Source: Leifsonia sp. 71-9 (GTDB taxonomy: Bacteria > Actinomycetota > Actinomycetes > Actinomycetales > Microbacteriaceae). Taken from it: a stretch of 64,000 bases of DNA. The DNA is taken from contig NZ_MKVJ01000014.1 of assembly GCF_001898805.1 (NCBI RefSeq), positions 326,253 through 390,252 on the forward strand, given 5' to 3'. A model generated the notes under the pieces. That model made no database searches. It was not told the DNA's origin and saw only the letters and a program-made list of their open reading frames with translations. Made by a program: the position numbers and the translations under genes. Shown piece by piece: positions 49,471 to 58,032 of the stretch; the stretch's first letter is position 1, and every line of letters begins with the position of its first letter.

Positions 49471-50765
49471 CCACGATCGCCTCGGTCGACACGACCATCC
49501 AGCTCATCGCCAGCGGAGAGCTGGACGGCGCGACCTGCACCCCCGACCTCGTGGAGGCGCCGTGGAACTTCGACGCCGCGCCGCCCTCGTACGGCCCGGG
49601 CGCCTCCATGGCCGACCCCATCCCGGCGTTCACCCCGCGCCAGGGAGAGCTGCCCGAGGAGTACCGCACGGCGAGCGCCGACGAGCTGCACACGCGCATC
49701 CTCGACGCCAAGGCCGCGCTCGGCGACCGCGTCGCCGTGATGGGCCACTTCTACCAGCGCGACGAGGTCGTGCAGTTCGCCGACTTCGTGGGCGACTCGT
49801 TCCAGCTGGCCAACGCCGCCAAGGCGCGCCCGGAGGCCGAAGCCATCGTCTTCTGCGGCGTGCACTTCATGGCCGAGACGGCGGACATAGTGTCGCGGAC
49901 TGACCAGCGCGTCATCCTCCCGAACCTCGCCGCCGGCTGCTCGATGGCCGACATGGCCGACCTCGACTCGGTGCAGGAGTGCTGGGAGCAGCTCGAGGAG
50001 CTGTACGGCACCGAGCCGGACGCCGAGGGGCGCGCGCCGGTCATCCCCGTGACGTACATGAACTCGTCGGCGGCGCTCAAGGCGTTCTGCGGCGAGCACG
50101 GCGGCATCGTCTGCACGTCGTCCAACGCGGCGACCGTGCTGGACTGGGCGTTCGAGCGCGGTCAGCGCGTCCTCTTCTTCCCGGACCAGCACCTCGGCCG
50201 CAACACCGCCAAGGCGATGGGCGTGCCGCTGGAGCAGATGCCGCTCTGGAACCCGCGCAAGGCCTGGGGCGGGACGGACGAGCAGACCCTGCAGGACGCC
50301 CGCGTCATCCTCTGGCACGGCTTCTGCTCGGTGCACAAGCGGTTCACGGTCGGCCAGATCGAGAACGCCCGCGCCGAGTTCCCCGGCGTGCGCGTGATCG
50401 TGCACCCCGAGTGCCCGATGGACGTCGTCGACGCTGCGGACGAGTACGGCTCGACCGACTACATCGTGAAGGCCATCCAGGCGGCGCCCGCCGGCTCGAC
50501 GTTCGCGATCGGCACCGAGATCAACCTCGTCCAGCGGCTCGCCGCGCAGTTCCCGCAGCACACGATCTTCTGCCTCGACTCGGTCGTGTGCCCGTGCTCG
50601 ACGATGTACCGCATCCACCCCGGCTACCTGGCCTGGGTGCTGGAGGGTCTGGTGCGCGGCGAGGTCTACAACCAGGTGAGCGTGCCGGCCGAGGTCGCCG
50701 AGCCCGCACGGGTGGCCCTCGAGCGCATGCTCGCCGCCCGGCCGGACACCACGATGGCGGCCTGA
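49467..50765 (+). CDS. nadA: Quinolinate synthase A
   Basis: A 432-residue 4Fe-4S enzyme that condenses iminoaspartate with dihydroxyacetone phosphate to quinolinate. The three cluster cysteines are in IVFCGVHFMAE, the HPECPMDVV region and VVCPCSTMYRI, and the substrate motif GHFYQRDEVVQFAD is near residue 92. It is the long form with an extra N-terminal 70-80 residues. It needs NadB for its substrate and a cysteine desulfurase for its cluster, and both genes follow in the same operon. Confidence 0.96.
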   Translation: MTTIASVDTTIQLIASGELDGATCTPDLVEAPWNFDAAPPSYGPGASMADPIPAFTPRQGELPEEYRTASADELHTRILDAKAALGDRVAVMGHFYQRDEVVQFADFVGDSFQLANAAKARPEAEAIVFCGVHFMAETADIVSRTDQRVILPNLAAGCSMADMADLDSVQECWEQLEELYGTEPDAEGRAPVIPVTYMNSSAALKAFCGEHGGIVCTSSNAATVLDWAFERGQRVLFFPDQHLGRNTAKAMGVPLEQMPLWNPRKAWGGTDEQTLQDARVILWHGFCSVHKRFTVGQIENARAEFPGVRVIVHPECPMDVVDAADEYGSTDYIVKAIQAAPAGSTFAIGTEINLVQRLAAQFPQHTIFCLDSVVCPCSTMYRIHPGYLAWVLEGLVRGEVYNQVSVPAEVAEPARVALERMLAARPDTTMAA

Positions 50766-50766
50766 C

Positions 50767-52338
50767 ATGACCCGCGTGGTCGTCGTCGGCAGCGGGATCG
50801 CCGGGCTGATCGCCGCGCTCGGGGCCTCCCGCGACCACGACGTCGTCCTGGTCACCAAGGGCGAGCTCGCCGAGAGCAACACCCGGTACGCGCAGGGCGG
50901 GATCGCCGCGGCCCTCTTCGCGGACGACAGCACGGCGGCGCACGTCGACGACACACTGCGCGCCGGCGCCGGGCTGGGCGTCCGGGAGGCCGTGGAGGCG
51001 CTGTGCGGCGACGCCCCGCAGCGCATCCGGGAGCTGATCGCCCTCGGCGTCGCGTTCGACCGCGACGGCGACGGGCTCGCCCGCGGACTGGAGGCGGCGC
51101 ACTCGAGCCCCCGCGTGCTGCACGCGGGCGGCGACGCGACCGGGGCCGAGATCGAGCGGGCGCTCGTCGCCGCGGCGCGGGCCTCCGCGGTCGAGATCGT
51201 GGAGCACGCGTTCCTGCGGGAGGTCGTCGTGCGCGACGGCGCCGCCGCCGGGGTGCTGGTGCGCACCGAGCAGGATCCCGAGCGGGGGATCGCGGCCGAC
51301 GCCGTCATCCTGGCGACCGGCGGCTTCGGGCAGCTCTACGCCCACACGACCAACCCCGCCGTCGCGACCGGGGACGGGGTCGCCGCGGCGTGGCGGGCCG
51401 GAGCCGCGGTGGCCGATCTGGAGTTCGTGCAGTTCCATCCCACCGCGCTGGCGATCCCGGGGTCGTTCCTGGTCTCGGAGGCCGTGCGCGGCGAGGGCGC
51501 CGTGCTGCGCAACGCGCGCGGCGAGCGGTTCATGGTGGATGTGCATCCCGACGCCGAGCTGGCGCCGCGCGACGTGGTCGCCCGGGGCATCGCGATCGAG
51601 ATGGCCGCGCAGGGAGGACGGCCGGTCGTGCTCGACGCGACCGCGCTCGGCGCGGAGTTCCTCGCCCGCCGCTTCCCGACCATCGACGCCGCGTGCCGCG
51701 CGGCCGGCATCGACTGGGCGCGCGAACCCGTGCCGGTCACCCCGGCGGCGCACTACGTCATGGGCGGCGTGGCGACCGACACCAGTGGCCGCACGACCCT
51801 CCCCGGGCTGTTCGCCGTCGGCGAGGTGGCGTGCACCGGCGCGCACGGTGCGAACCGGCTCGCCTCCAACTCGCTGCTCGAAGGGCTGGTCTTCGCCCAG
51901 CGCGCCGTGCAGGCGCTCGGCGCGCCGTGGGAGGCCGCGCCGGCGTGGCTGACGGATGCGGCGGTCGCCGAGCCCGCGGCCGATCCGCGGGCCGAGCGGG
52001 CCGAGGCGCTCGGCGGGACCGAGCGGCCCGTCGAGGCGACGCTCCCCTTCGACCGCGACGGCCTCCGCGCCCTGATGTGGGAGGCGGCCGGCGTGCACCG
52101 CGACCGCGCCGGGCTCACCGCCGCGGCCGCCCGGTTGGCCGCGACGATCGAGCCCGCCCCCGGCGAGGACCGCGACCTCCTGCAGGTCGCCCGCCTCGTC
52201 GTCGCCGCCGCCCTCGCCCGCGAGGAGTCGCGCGGCGCCCACTACCGCTCCGACTTCCCCCTGACCTCCGCCGGAGCAGCGCGCCACACCGTGCTCGCCC
52301 CGGCCGCCGACCTCCAGAAAGCCGCCGTCGCATGCTGA
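50767..52338 (+). CDS. nadB: L-aspartate oxidase
   Basis: A 523-residue FAD enzyme oxidising aspartate to iminoaspartate. The FAD motif VVVVGSGIAGLIAAL is at the N-terminus; NTRYAQGGIAAAL, LEFVQFHPTALAIPG and ACTGAHGANRLASNSLLEGL are diagnostic of the succinate dehydrogenase/fumarate reductase flavoprotein group and of NadB. It begins 1 bp after nadA and ends inside nadC (7-bp overlap). The C-terminal 80 residues are the helical domain of the family. Confidence 0.95.
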   Translation: MTRVVVVGSGIAGLIAALGASRDHDVVLVTKGELAESNTRYAQGGIAAALFADDSTAAHVDDTLRAGAGLGVREAVEALCGDAPQRIRELIALGVAFDRDGDGLARGLEAAHSSPRVLHAGGDATGAEIERALVAAARASAVEIVEHAFLREVVVRDGAAAGVLVRTEQDPERGIAADAVILATGGFGQLYAHTTNPAVATGDGVAAAWRAGAAVADLEFVQFHPTALAIPGSFLVSEAVRGEGAVLRNARGERFMVDVHPDAELAPRDVVARGIAIEMAAQGGRPVVLDATALGAEFLARRFPTIDAACRAAGIDWAREPVPVTPAAHYVMGGVATDTSGRTTLPGLFAVGEVACTGAHGANRLASNSLLEGLVFAQRAVQALGAPWEAAPAWLTDAAVAEPAADPRAERAEALGGTERPVEATLPFDRDGLRALMWEAAGVHRDRAGLTAAAARLAATIEPAPGEDRDLLQVARLVVAAALAREESRGAHYRSDFPLTSAGAARHTVLAPAADLQKAAVAC

Positions 52339-53192
52339 CCCGCCAGATCATCGAGACCGTCGTCCGCGCCGCCCTCGTCGAGGACGCTCCCTGGGGCGAC
52401 CTCACGAGCCAACTGCTCATTCCGGAATCGGCATATGCCACCGCGCGCCTGGTCGCGCGGGAGCCCGGGACGTTCGCCGGCGGCGAGGTCTTCGCCGCGG
52501 CGATGACCCTCACCGACCCGGCCATCGAGGTGGTGCTCGAGCGCGCCGACGGCGAGGAGTTCGCCGCGGGCGACACACTCGCGACCGTCAGCGGCCCGGC
52601 CCGCTCGGTGCTGCAGGGCGAGCGCGTGGCCCTGAACTTCACGCAGCGCATGAGCGGCATCGCCACCCTCACGGCCGCGTTCGTCCGGGAGGTCGATGGC
52701 ACCTCCGCGCGCGTCGTCGACACCCGCAAGACGACGCCGGGCCTCCGTGCGTTCGAGCGGCACGCCGTCCGGGCCGGCGGCGGCCACAACCACCGCTACT
52801 CCCTCTCGGACGCCGTCATGGCGAAGGACAACCACCTCGCCGTGCTCACCGCGCAGTCGGGACTGAGCGTGACCGACGCCCTCCTCGCGGTCCGCGCGCA
52901 GCTGTCGCACACGACGCACCTCGAGGTGGAGGTGGACCGCATCGACCAGATCGAGCCGGTGCTCGCCGCGGGCGTGGACACGATCATGCTGGACAACTTC
53001 ACCCTGGACGAGCTGCGGGAGGGCGTCGCGCTGATCGCCGGCCGTGCGATCGTGGAGGCCAGCGGCAACGTGAGCCTCGCCACGGTGCGCGCCATCGCCG
53101 AGACCGGCGTCGACGTCATCTCCTCCGGCGCCCTGACGCACAGCGTGCGCTCGCTCGACCTCGGCCTGGACGTGGTGGTCGAGACGCCATGA
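52332..53192 (+). CDS. nadC: Nicotinate-nucleotide diphosphorylase (carboxylating)
   Basis: A 286-residue quinolinate phosphoribosyltransferase producing nicotinate mononucleotide. Conserved parts are EDAPWGDLTSQLL, NFTQRMSGIAT, DTRKTTPGLR (phosphate-binding Arg/Lys) and VEASGNVSLATV. The ATG lies 7 bp inside the end of nadB; the frame is open far upstream within nadB but the family starts here. The stop overlaps the next gene by 4 bp. With nadA and nadB it completes de novo synthesis to NaMN. Confidence 0.95.
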   Translation: MLTRQIIETVVRAALVEDAPWGDLTSQLLIPESAYATARLVAREPGTFAGGEVFAAAMTLTDPAIEVVLERADGEEFAAGDTLATVSGPARSVLQGERVALNFTQRMSGIATLTAAFVREVDGTSARVVDTRKTTPGLRAFERHAVRAGGGHNHRYSLSDAVMAKDNHLAVLTAQSGLSVTDALLAVRAQLSHTTHLEVEVDRIDQIEPVLAAGVDTIMLDNFTLDELREGVALIAGRAIVEASGNVSLATVRAIAETGVDVISSGALTHSVRSLDLGLDVVVETP

Positions 53193-54340
53193 CCGGCGGC
53201 CTGTACCTCGACGCGGCGGCGACCTCCGCGGTCCGCCGCGAGGTGCTGGAGGCGATGTGGCCGTACCTGACCGGCGACTTCGGCAACCCGTCGAGCCATC
53301 ACGCCGTCGGTGAATCGGCGGCGCGAGCTCTGGCGGAGGCCCGCGCAGCCGTCGCCGCGTGGCTCGGGTGTCGCGCGTCGGAGGTCGTCTTCACGTCGGG
53401 CGGAACCGAGGCCGACAACCTCGCGATCAAGGGGATCGCGCTCGCCTCTCCGCGCGGCCGGCACATCGTCACCACTCCGATCGAGCACGAGGCCGTGCTG
53501 GAATCCGTCGATCATCTCGTGCGGCTGCACGGCTTCGAGGCGACGTTCGTCCCGGTCGGACCCGACGGCCTGGTGGACCCGGCCGCGTTCGCCGCGGCGC
53601 TGCGCCCGGACACGACGCTCGCCAGCGTGATGCTGGCCAACAACGAGGTGGGCACCATCCAGCCGATCGCCGCGCTGGCGGCGCTGGCGCACGAGCACCG
53701 CATCCCGTTCCACACCGACGCGGTGCAGGCGGCGGGCTGGCTGCCGCTCGACGTGCGCGAGCTCGGCGTCGACGCGCTGAGCGTCTCCGGCCACAAGATC
53801 GGCGCCCCGAAGGGCATCGGCGCGCTGTTCGTGCGCGGACGCATCCCACTGGAGCCCGTGCTGCACGGCGGCGGCCAGGAGCGCGGCCGGCGATCGGGCA
53901 CGGAGAACGTCGCGGGTGCGGTCGCCCTGGCCACCGCCGCACGCCTCGCGACCGCGGGACGGGCGGCGAACGCGGCAGCCGCCGCCGAGGCGCGCGACGG
54001 GTTCGTCGCCGCCGTGCTCGCGGCCGCTCCGGGGGCGCAGTTGACCGGGCACCCGGGGCAGCGCCTCCCGGGCACCGCCTCCTTCGTCTTCCCCGGCACC
54101 AACGGCGAGGCCGTGCTCCTCGAGCTCGAGCGCCACGGCATCGTCTCGTCGAGCGGCTCGGCGTGCGCCGCCGGGAGTGAGGACGCCTCGCACGTGCTGC
54201 TCGCGCTCGGCTACCCGGAGGACCTCGCGCGCACGGCGGTCCGGTTCTCGTGGGGTCCGGAGGTCGGCGCGGCCGAGCTCGCGGCCGTCGCCCCCGCGGT
54301 CGGCGAAGCCGTGCGGACGGTGCAGGCGCTGGGCCGCTGA
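53189..54340 (+). CDS. Cysteine desulfurase (NifS/IscS-like, nad-operon type)
   Basis: A 383-residue PLP enzyme of the NifS class. The PLP lysine is in SVSGHKIGAPKGIGAL, and the persulfide cysteine in the short loop SSGSACAAGSEDAS near the C-terminus. It starts inside the end of nadC (4-bp overlap). Placement in a nad operon is known in several lineages, where the protein (sometimes called NadS) supplies sulfur for the NadA iron-sulfur cluster; that role is inferred here. It is the last gene of the operon. Confidence 0.92.
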   Translation: MTGGLYLDAAATSAVRREVLEAMWPYLTGDFGNPSSHHAVGESAARALAEARAAVAAWLGCRASEVVFTSGGTEADNLAIKGIALASPRGRHIVTTPIEHEAVLESVDHLVRLHGFEATFVPVGPDGLVDPAAFAAALRPDTTLASVMLANNEVGTIQPIAALAALAHEHRIPFHTDAVQAAGWLPLDVRELGVDALSVSGHKIGAPKGIGALFVRGRIPLEPVLHGGGQERGRRSGTENVAGAVALATAARLATAGRAANAAAAAEARDGFVAAVLAAAPGAQLTGHPGQRLPGTASFVFPGTNGEAVLLELERHGIVSSSGSACAAGSEDASHVLLALGYPEDLARTAVRFSWGPEVGAAELAAVAPAVGEAVRTVQALGR

Positions 54341-54427
54341 TCCGCGCCCGTTCTATTCCCGGTTTCGCGGTCAGTGAACGGCGCGATCGTTTACCCGCGC
54401 GAAACCCCCGGTGTCGCCCGTCGTCGG

Positions 54428-54433
54428 TACTGT
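54428..54433 (+). promoter_or_regulatory. Candidate -10 element for a leaderless MFS exporter gene
   Basis: TACTGT ends six bases before the GTG start, and no ribosome-binding site is present. Confidence 0.4.
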
Positions 54434-54439
54434 TGACCG

Positions 54440-55945
54440 GTGACTGAGCAGACCTCACCTGTGCCCGCCGTCCTCGCCGACCCCGCGACGACGGACACCG
54501 CCGCCGAGAGCGGCCGCATCGAGCGCCGCAACAACCGGGTGATCTGGCTGCTGCTCGCCGCCACGTTCGTCGTCATCCTGAACGAGACGATCATGACGGT
54601 CGCCATCCCGAAGCTGATGGACGACCTGAAGATCGACGCCCTGGCCGCCCAGTGGCTGTCCACGGCGTTCATGCTGACGATGGCGATCGTCATCCCGATC
54701 ACCGGCTTCCTGCTCCAGCGGTTCACGACGCGCGCGATGTTCATCACCGCCATGTCGCTGTTCTCGCTCGGGACGCTGACCGCCGCCCTCGCGCCCGGCT
54801 TCGCGGTGCTCGTCGGCGCCCGCGTCATCCAGGCGTCGGGCACCGCGATGATGCTCCCGCTGCTCATGACGACCCTGATGACCCTCGTCCCGCCGGCGAA
54901 GCGCGGGCGCACGATGGGCAACGTCTCGATCGTCATCTCGGTCGCGCCGGCCATCGGCCCCACGATCTCGGGCTTCATCCTCAACTACCTCGCCTGGCGC
55001 TGGATCTTCCTGATCGTGCTGCCGATCGCGCTCATCATGCTGCTGATCGGGATGCGCTTCGTCGAGAACGTGACCGAGACGCAGAAGGTGCGGATCGACG
55101 TGCTCTCGGTCGTGCTCTCGGCGCTCGGCTTCGGCGGCCTCGTCTACGGCCTCACCCTCTCGGGCGAGTCGGGCAGCGCGTCGGGCGGCCCCGGCGCGGC
55201 GCTCTGGATCTCGCTCGCGATCGGCGTGGTCGGCCTGGCGGCGTTCATCCTGCGCCAGCTGATCCTGCAGCGGCGGGATCGCGCACTGCTCGACCTGCGC
55301 ACCTTCCGCTCCCCCGTCTTCACCGTCTCGATCGTGCTCATGGCGATCAGCACGGCGGCGATGTTCGGCGTCATCATCGTGCTCCCGCTCTACCTGCAGC
55401 ACGTGCTGCACCTCGACACGCTCTCGACCGGTCTGCTCCTGCTGCCCGGCGGCCTCGTCATGGGGCTGGCCGCGCCGTTCGTCGGCCGCCTGTACGACCG
55501 GTTCGGGCCGCGCGTGCTCGTCGTGCCCGGCTCCATCCTCGTCAGCCTCGCGCTCTGGTCGCTCACCCTGGTGAGCGAGACCACCCCGGTCGGGATGGTG
55601 CTGGCCGCGCACATCGTGATGAGCCTCGGCCTGGCCCTGATGTTCACGCCGCTGTTCACGGCCGGTCTCGGCGCCGTGCCGCCGCACCTGTACTCGCACG
55701 GCAGCGCGATCGTCGGCACCGTGCAGCAGGTCGGCGGGGCCGCGGGAACGGCACTGCTGGTCGCCGTGCTGTCCGCGCAGACGGCGGCGCTCACCGCGGG
55801 CGGCGCTCCGCTCGACGTGGCGACCGCCGGCGGCATCAAGGTGGCGTTCCTCGCCGCCGCGATCATCTCGCTCTTCGCCGTCGTCGGCTCCTTCTTCATC
55901 AGCAAGCCCGCCGACTCCGTCCCCGACGGCGCCTTCGCGCACTGA
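54440..55945 (+). CDS. MFS multidrug exporter, DHA2 (14-TM) family
   Basis: A 501-residue transporter with 14 hydrophobic segments. The DHA2 signature is visible early: VVILNETIMTVAIPKLMDDL (motif D1) and GARVIQASGTAMMLPLLMTT, with the motif C region VAPAIGPTISGFIL in the fifth helix. It resembles the lincomycin-resistance LmrB group of proton-driven exporters; substrates are unknown. The N-terminal 30 residues are cytoplasmic and acidic/Ala-rich. The GTG start is probably leaderless. A perfect 21-bp hairpin stem follows 26 bp after the stop. Confidence 0.92.
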   Translation: MTEQTSPVPAVLADPATTDTAAESGRIERRNNRVIWLLLAATFVVILNETIMTVAIPKLMDDLKIDALAAQWLSTAFMLTMAIVIPITGFLLQRFTTRAMFITAMSLFSLGTLTAALAPGFAVLVGARVIQASGTAMMLPLLMTTLMTLVPPAKRGRTMGNVSIVISVAPAIGPTISGFILNYLAWRWIFLIVLPIALIMLLIGMRFVENVTETQKVRIDVLSVVLSALGFGGLVYGLTLSGESGSASGGPGAALWISLAIGVVGLAAFILRQLILQRRDRALLDLRTFRSPVFTVSIVLMAISTAAMFGVIIVLPLYLQHVLHLDTLSTGLLLLPGGLVMGLAAPFVGRLYDRFGPRVLVVPGSILVSLALWSLTLVSETTPVGMVLAAHIVMSLGLALMFTPLFTAGLGAVPPHLYSHGSAIVGTVQQVGGAAGTALLVAVLSAQTAALTAGGAPLDVATAGGIKVAFLAAAIISLFAVVGSFFISKPADSVPDGAFAH

Positions 55946-55971
55946 CCCGCCTGCTCCGCGAGCTGCGAGAC

Positions 55972-56026
55972 GTCGCAACACGCCCTTTTCCGAGCTGAAA
56001 CATCACGGAAAAGGGCGTGTTGCGAC
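55972..56026. terminator. Perfect 21-bp hairpin behind the MFS gene
   Basis: Arms at 55972-55992 (GTCGCAACACGCCCTTTTCCG) — 21 bases whose first 20 pair with the exact complement at 56006-56026 — enclose a 13-base loop. The core CAACACGCCCTT matches the 81-bp repeats at 26.1 kb. It probably terminates the MFS transcript; it lies 29 bp before the next gene's start and thus also just upstream of that promoter. Confidence 0.85.
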
Positions 56027-56042
56027 CGTTCGCGGCCGGCGC

Positions 56043-56048
56043 TAGGGT
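56043..56048 (+). promoter_or_regulatory. Candidate -10 element for a leaderless DUF1801 gene
   Basis: TAGGGT, six bases before the ATG, with no ribosome site between. It is 16 bp downstream of the hairpin. Confidence 0.4.
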
Positions 56049-56054
56049 CGCGGC

Positions 56055-56417
56055 ATGGCGCGCGGAGTGGAGGCGGACACGGTCGACGAGTACCTCGACC
56101 GGATCGGCGAGCCGTTCGGCACCGCGCTGCGCACCGTGCGGGACCGGATCGTCGCGATCGTCCCGGAGGTCGAGCAGGTCATCAGCTACCGCGTCCCGAT
56201 CTTCCGCCTGAACGGGAAGGGACTGGTCGGCCTCTCCGCGACGGCGAAGGACTGCAGCCTCCTGCTGATGAGCCCGCCGGCCGCCGCCGAGCTGACCGGG
56301 ACGCTCGCCGAGGGCAGCATCACCGGCGCGACCCTGCACTTCCCGCCCGCAGCGCCCCTGAGCGAGGAGACGCTGCGGGCGGTGCTCGCCGTGCGGCTGC
56401 GCGAGCTCGGCGCCTAG
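56055..56417 (+). CDS. DUF1801 family protein (YdhG-like)
   Basis: A 120-residue single-domain protein. The family pattern is visible in TVDEYLDRIGEP, VISYRVPIFRLNGKGLVGLS and the C-terminal ETLRAVLAVRLREL. B. subtilis YdhG/Fra, a frataxin-like iron chaperone, belongs to this broad group; whether this protein binds iron is not shown. The stop codon shares the tetranucleotide CTAG with the stop of the convergent NmrA-like gene, so the two transcripts must overlap. Confidence 0.85.
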   Translation: MARGVEADTVDEYLDRIGEPFGTALRTVRDRIVAIVPEVEQVISYRVPIFRLNGKGLVGLSATAKDCSLLLMSPPAAAELTGTLAEGSITGATLHFPPAAPLSEETLRAVLAVRLRELGA

Positions 56418-57232
56418 CGCTGCAGCGCCGAGCGGACCACGTCCGCGAGCGTGCGCGGCGGCCTCCCGAGCAGCTCAGCGAGGTCGTCGGACCCGGTGGC
56501 GAGACGTCCGCCGGCGGCCAGCGCGTGCAGCGGGCCGAAGGCTCTTGCCGCTTCGACGTCGACGCGCTCGTGGACGATCGGCCTGCCGCGCTCGGACGAG
56601 AGGAGGGCGGCCAGCTCGTCGTAGGTCCACGCGGGGCCGCGCAGTTCGAGCACAGCGCGCGCAGGCGGTCGGGTCGCCGCGAGCGCGGCCGCCTCGGCGA
56701 GGTCGACGAGCGACGCCGTCGCAAGAGCTCCCCCACCGGCTGCCGATGTGACGCGACCGACGACGGCCTCTGCCAGGGCCCGGTCGACGAACGGCTCGGT
56801 GTAGAAGCCGTTGCGCAGGATGGTGGCGCCGGAGTCGTCGCCGTGACCGAACCGCTCGGCCAGCAGAGCCTCCGTCGTCGCATGCCCGGGATCGTGCGCG
56901 GCGCGGAACGCGCTCGTGTAGACGACCCGGCGCACGCCCGCGGCGACCGCGGCGGACACAACGGCTCGGTGCTGCGGCACCCGGATCGCCGGATCGTGCA
57001 CCGGACTCGAGACGAAGACGAGGCGGTCGACGCCGGCGAAGGCGTCCACCAGGGATCTTCGATCGGCGTAGTCGCCGAGCCGGGCTGTCACGCCTCGGGC
57101 CCGGAAGGCGTCCGCGGCGGGGGTGGTGCGAACGAGCACGCGAAGCCGCTCGCGCGGGATCCGCGCGGCGAGGGCGGCGACGATCGCGCCGCCGAGGCGC
57201 CCGGAGGCGCCGGTGATGAGGATGGATTCCAT
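56414..57232 (-). CDS. NmrA-like NAD(P)H-binding protein
   Basis: A 272-residue atypical short-chain dehydrogenase. The nucleotide-binding motif LITGASGRLGGAI is at residues 5-17; LVFVSSPVHDPAIRVPQHRAV and VYTSAFRA follow. It resembles NAD(P)H:quinone-oxidoreductase-type (QorB-like) and NmrA proteins; the substrate is unknown. The gene is convergent with DUF1801 and divergent from the decarboxylase-like gene. The 230-bp upstream region holds a nested hairpin. Confidence 0.87.
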   Translation of the reverse strand: MESILITGASGRLGGAIVAALAARIPRERLRVLVRTTPAADAFRARGVTARLGDYADRRSLVDAFAGVDRLVFVSSPVHDPAIRVPQHRAVVSAAVAAGVRRVVYTSAFRAAHDPGHATTEALLAERFGHGDDSGATILRNGFYTEPFVDRALAEAVVGRVTSAAGGGALATASLVDLAEAAALAATRPPARAVLELRGPAWTYDELAALLSSERGRPIVHERVDVEAARAFGPLHALAAGGRLATGSDDLAELLGRPPRTLADVVRSALQR

Positions 57233-57249
57233 GTCTGCTCCTGATGAGG

Positions 57250-57299
57250 GGGTCGTGCGGACGGACGGGAGCCAGGAGGCTCCCGTGGTGTCACGACCC
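57250..57299. promoter_or_regulatory. Nested inverted repeats upstream of the NmrA-like gene
   Basis: Outer arms GGGTCGTG (57250-57257) and CACGACCC (57292-57299); inner arms CGGGAGCC (57266-57273) and GGCTCCCG (57278-57285) around AGGA. All arms are perfect. It starts 18 bp before the NmrA-like ATG, so on the minus strand it would lie in the mRNA leader or be the binding site of a regulator. Confidence 0.5.
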
Positions 57300-57462
57300 G
57301 GTCACAGGCGCGCCGAACGTGCGGACGGTCAGGCCCGTCGGAGATCGCGCAGCAGAATCGGCATCTGCCCGCGAGCATAGTGCAGCCTCCCCCGATCCGC
57401 ACTGGCCGCGGCGCGGGACGGATGGCATCATGGGCGCGTCGGGGCGTCACGAGGAGGCAGCC

Positions 57463-58032
57463 GTGTCCATCATCCAGACCACTGAACCTGACGAGGCGAC
57501 CGGGGTCGTCGCCGAGATCTACGCGGACGACCAGCGCCATCTCGGCTACGTGCCGGAGCACACGCGCGTCATGGCCGTGAATCCCGAGGCGTATCTGGCG
57601 TGGGAGCAGCTCGCGCGGGCCATCGCCGCGCAGCTGGGACTGCGCCGCTACGAGCTCGTCACCCTGGCCGCCGCGCAGGGCGCCCACTCGGAGCACTGCC
57701 GGCTCGCGCACGGCGCCAGGATGCTGACGCTCGTCGACGAGGAGCCGCTGGAGGCCATCGCGCGCGACTACCGTCACGCCGATCTCAGCGAGGCCGAGGT
57801 GGCGATGATGGAGTACGCCGAGCGCATCAGCACCGATGCGGCCGGGATGACCGACGCCGACACCCTGCGGTTGCGGGAGCTGGGCTTCACCGACCGGGAG
57901 ATCGTCGACATCACGCTCGCCGCGGCGGCCCGCAACTACTTCAGCCGGGCGATCCAGGCGCTCGGGGTGGCGGTGGACGTCCCGCCGGGGCTGAGCGACC
58001 GGCTGCGCGGCGCCCTCCTGGCCCCGCTGTGA
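57463..58032 (+). CDS. Carboxymuconolactone decarboxylase/AhpD-like family protein
   Basis: A 189-residue all-helical protein of the AhpD-like superfamily, close to those annotated as peroxidase-related enzymes. The active-site region is AAQGAHSEHCRLAHGARML: one Cys with neighbouring Glu and His, not the CxxC of AhpD. The C-terminal half (AGMTDADTLRLRELG onward) repeats the helical pattern. The start is GTG with GAGGAGG five bases upstream; an in-frame upstream extension is rejected. It overlaps the DUF488 gene by 4 bp. Confidence 0.85.
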   Translation: MSIIQTTEPDEATGVVAEIYADDQRHLGYVPEHTRVMAVNPEAYLAWEQLARAIAAQLGLRRYELVTLAAAQGAHSEHCRLAHGARMLTLVDEEPLEAIARDYRHADLSEAEVAMMEYAERISTDAAGMTDADTLRLRELGFTDREIVDITLAAAARNYFSRAIQALGVAVDVPPGLSDRLRGALLAPL

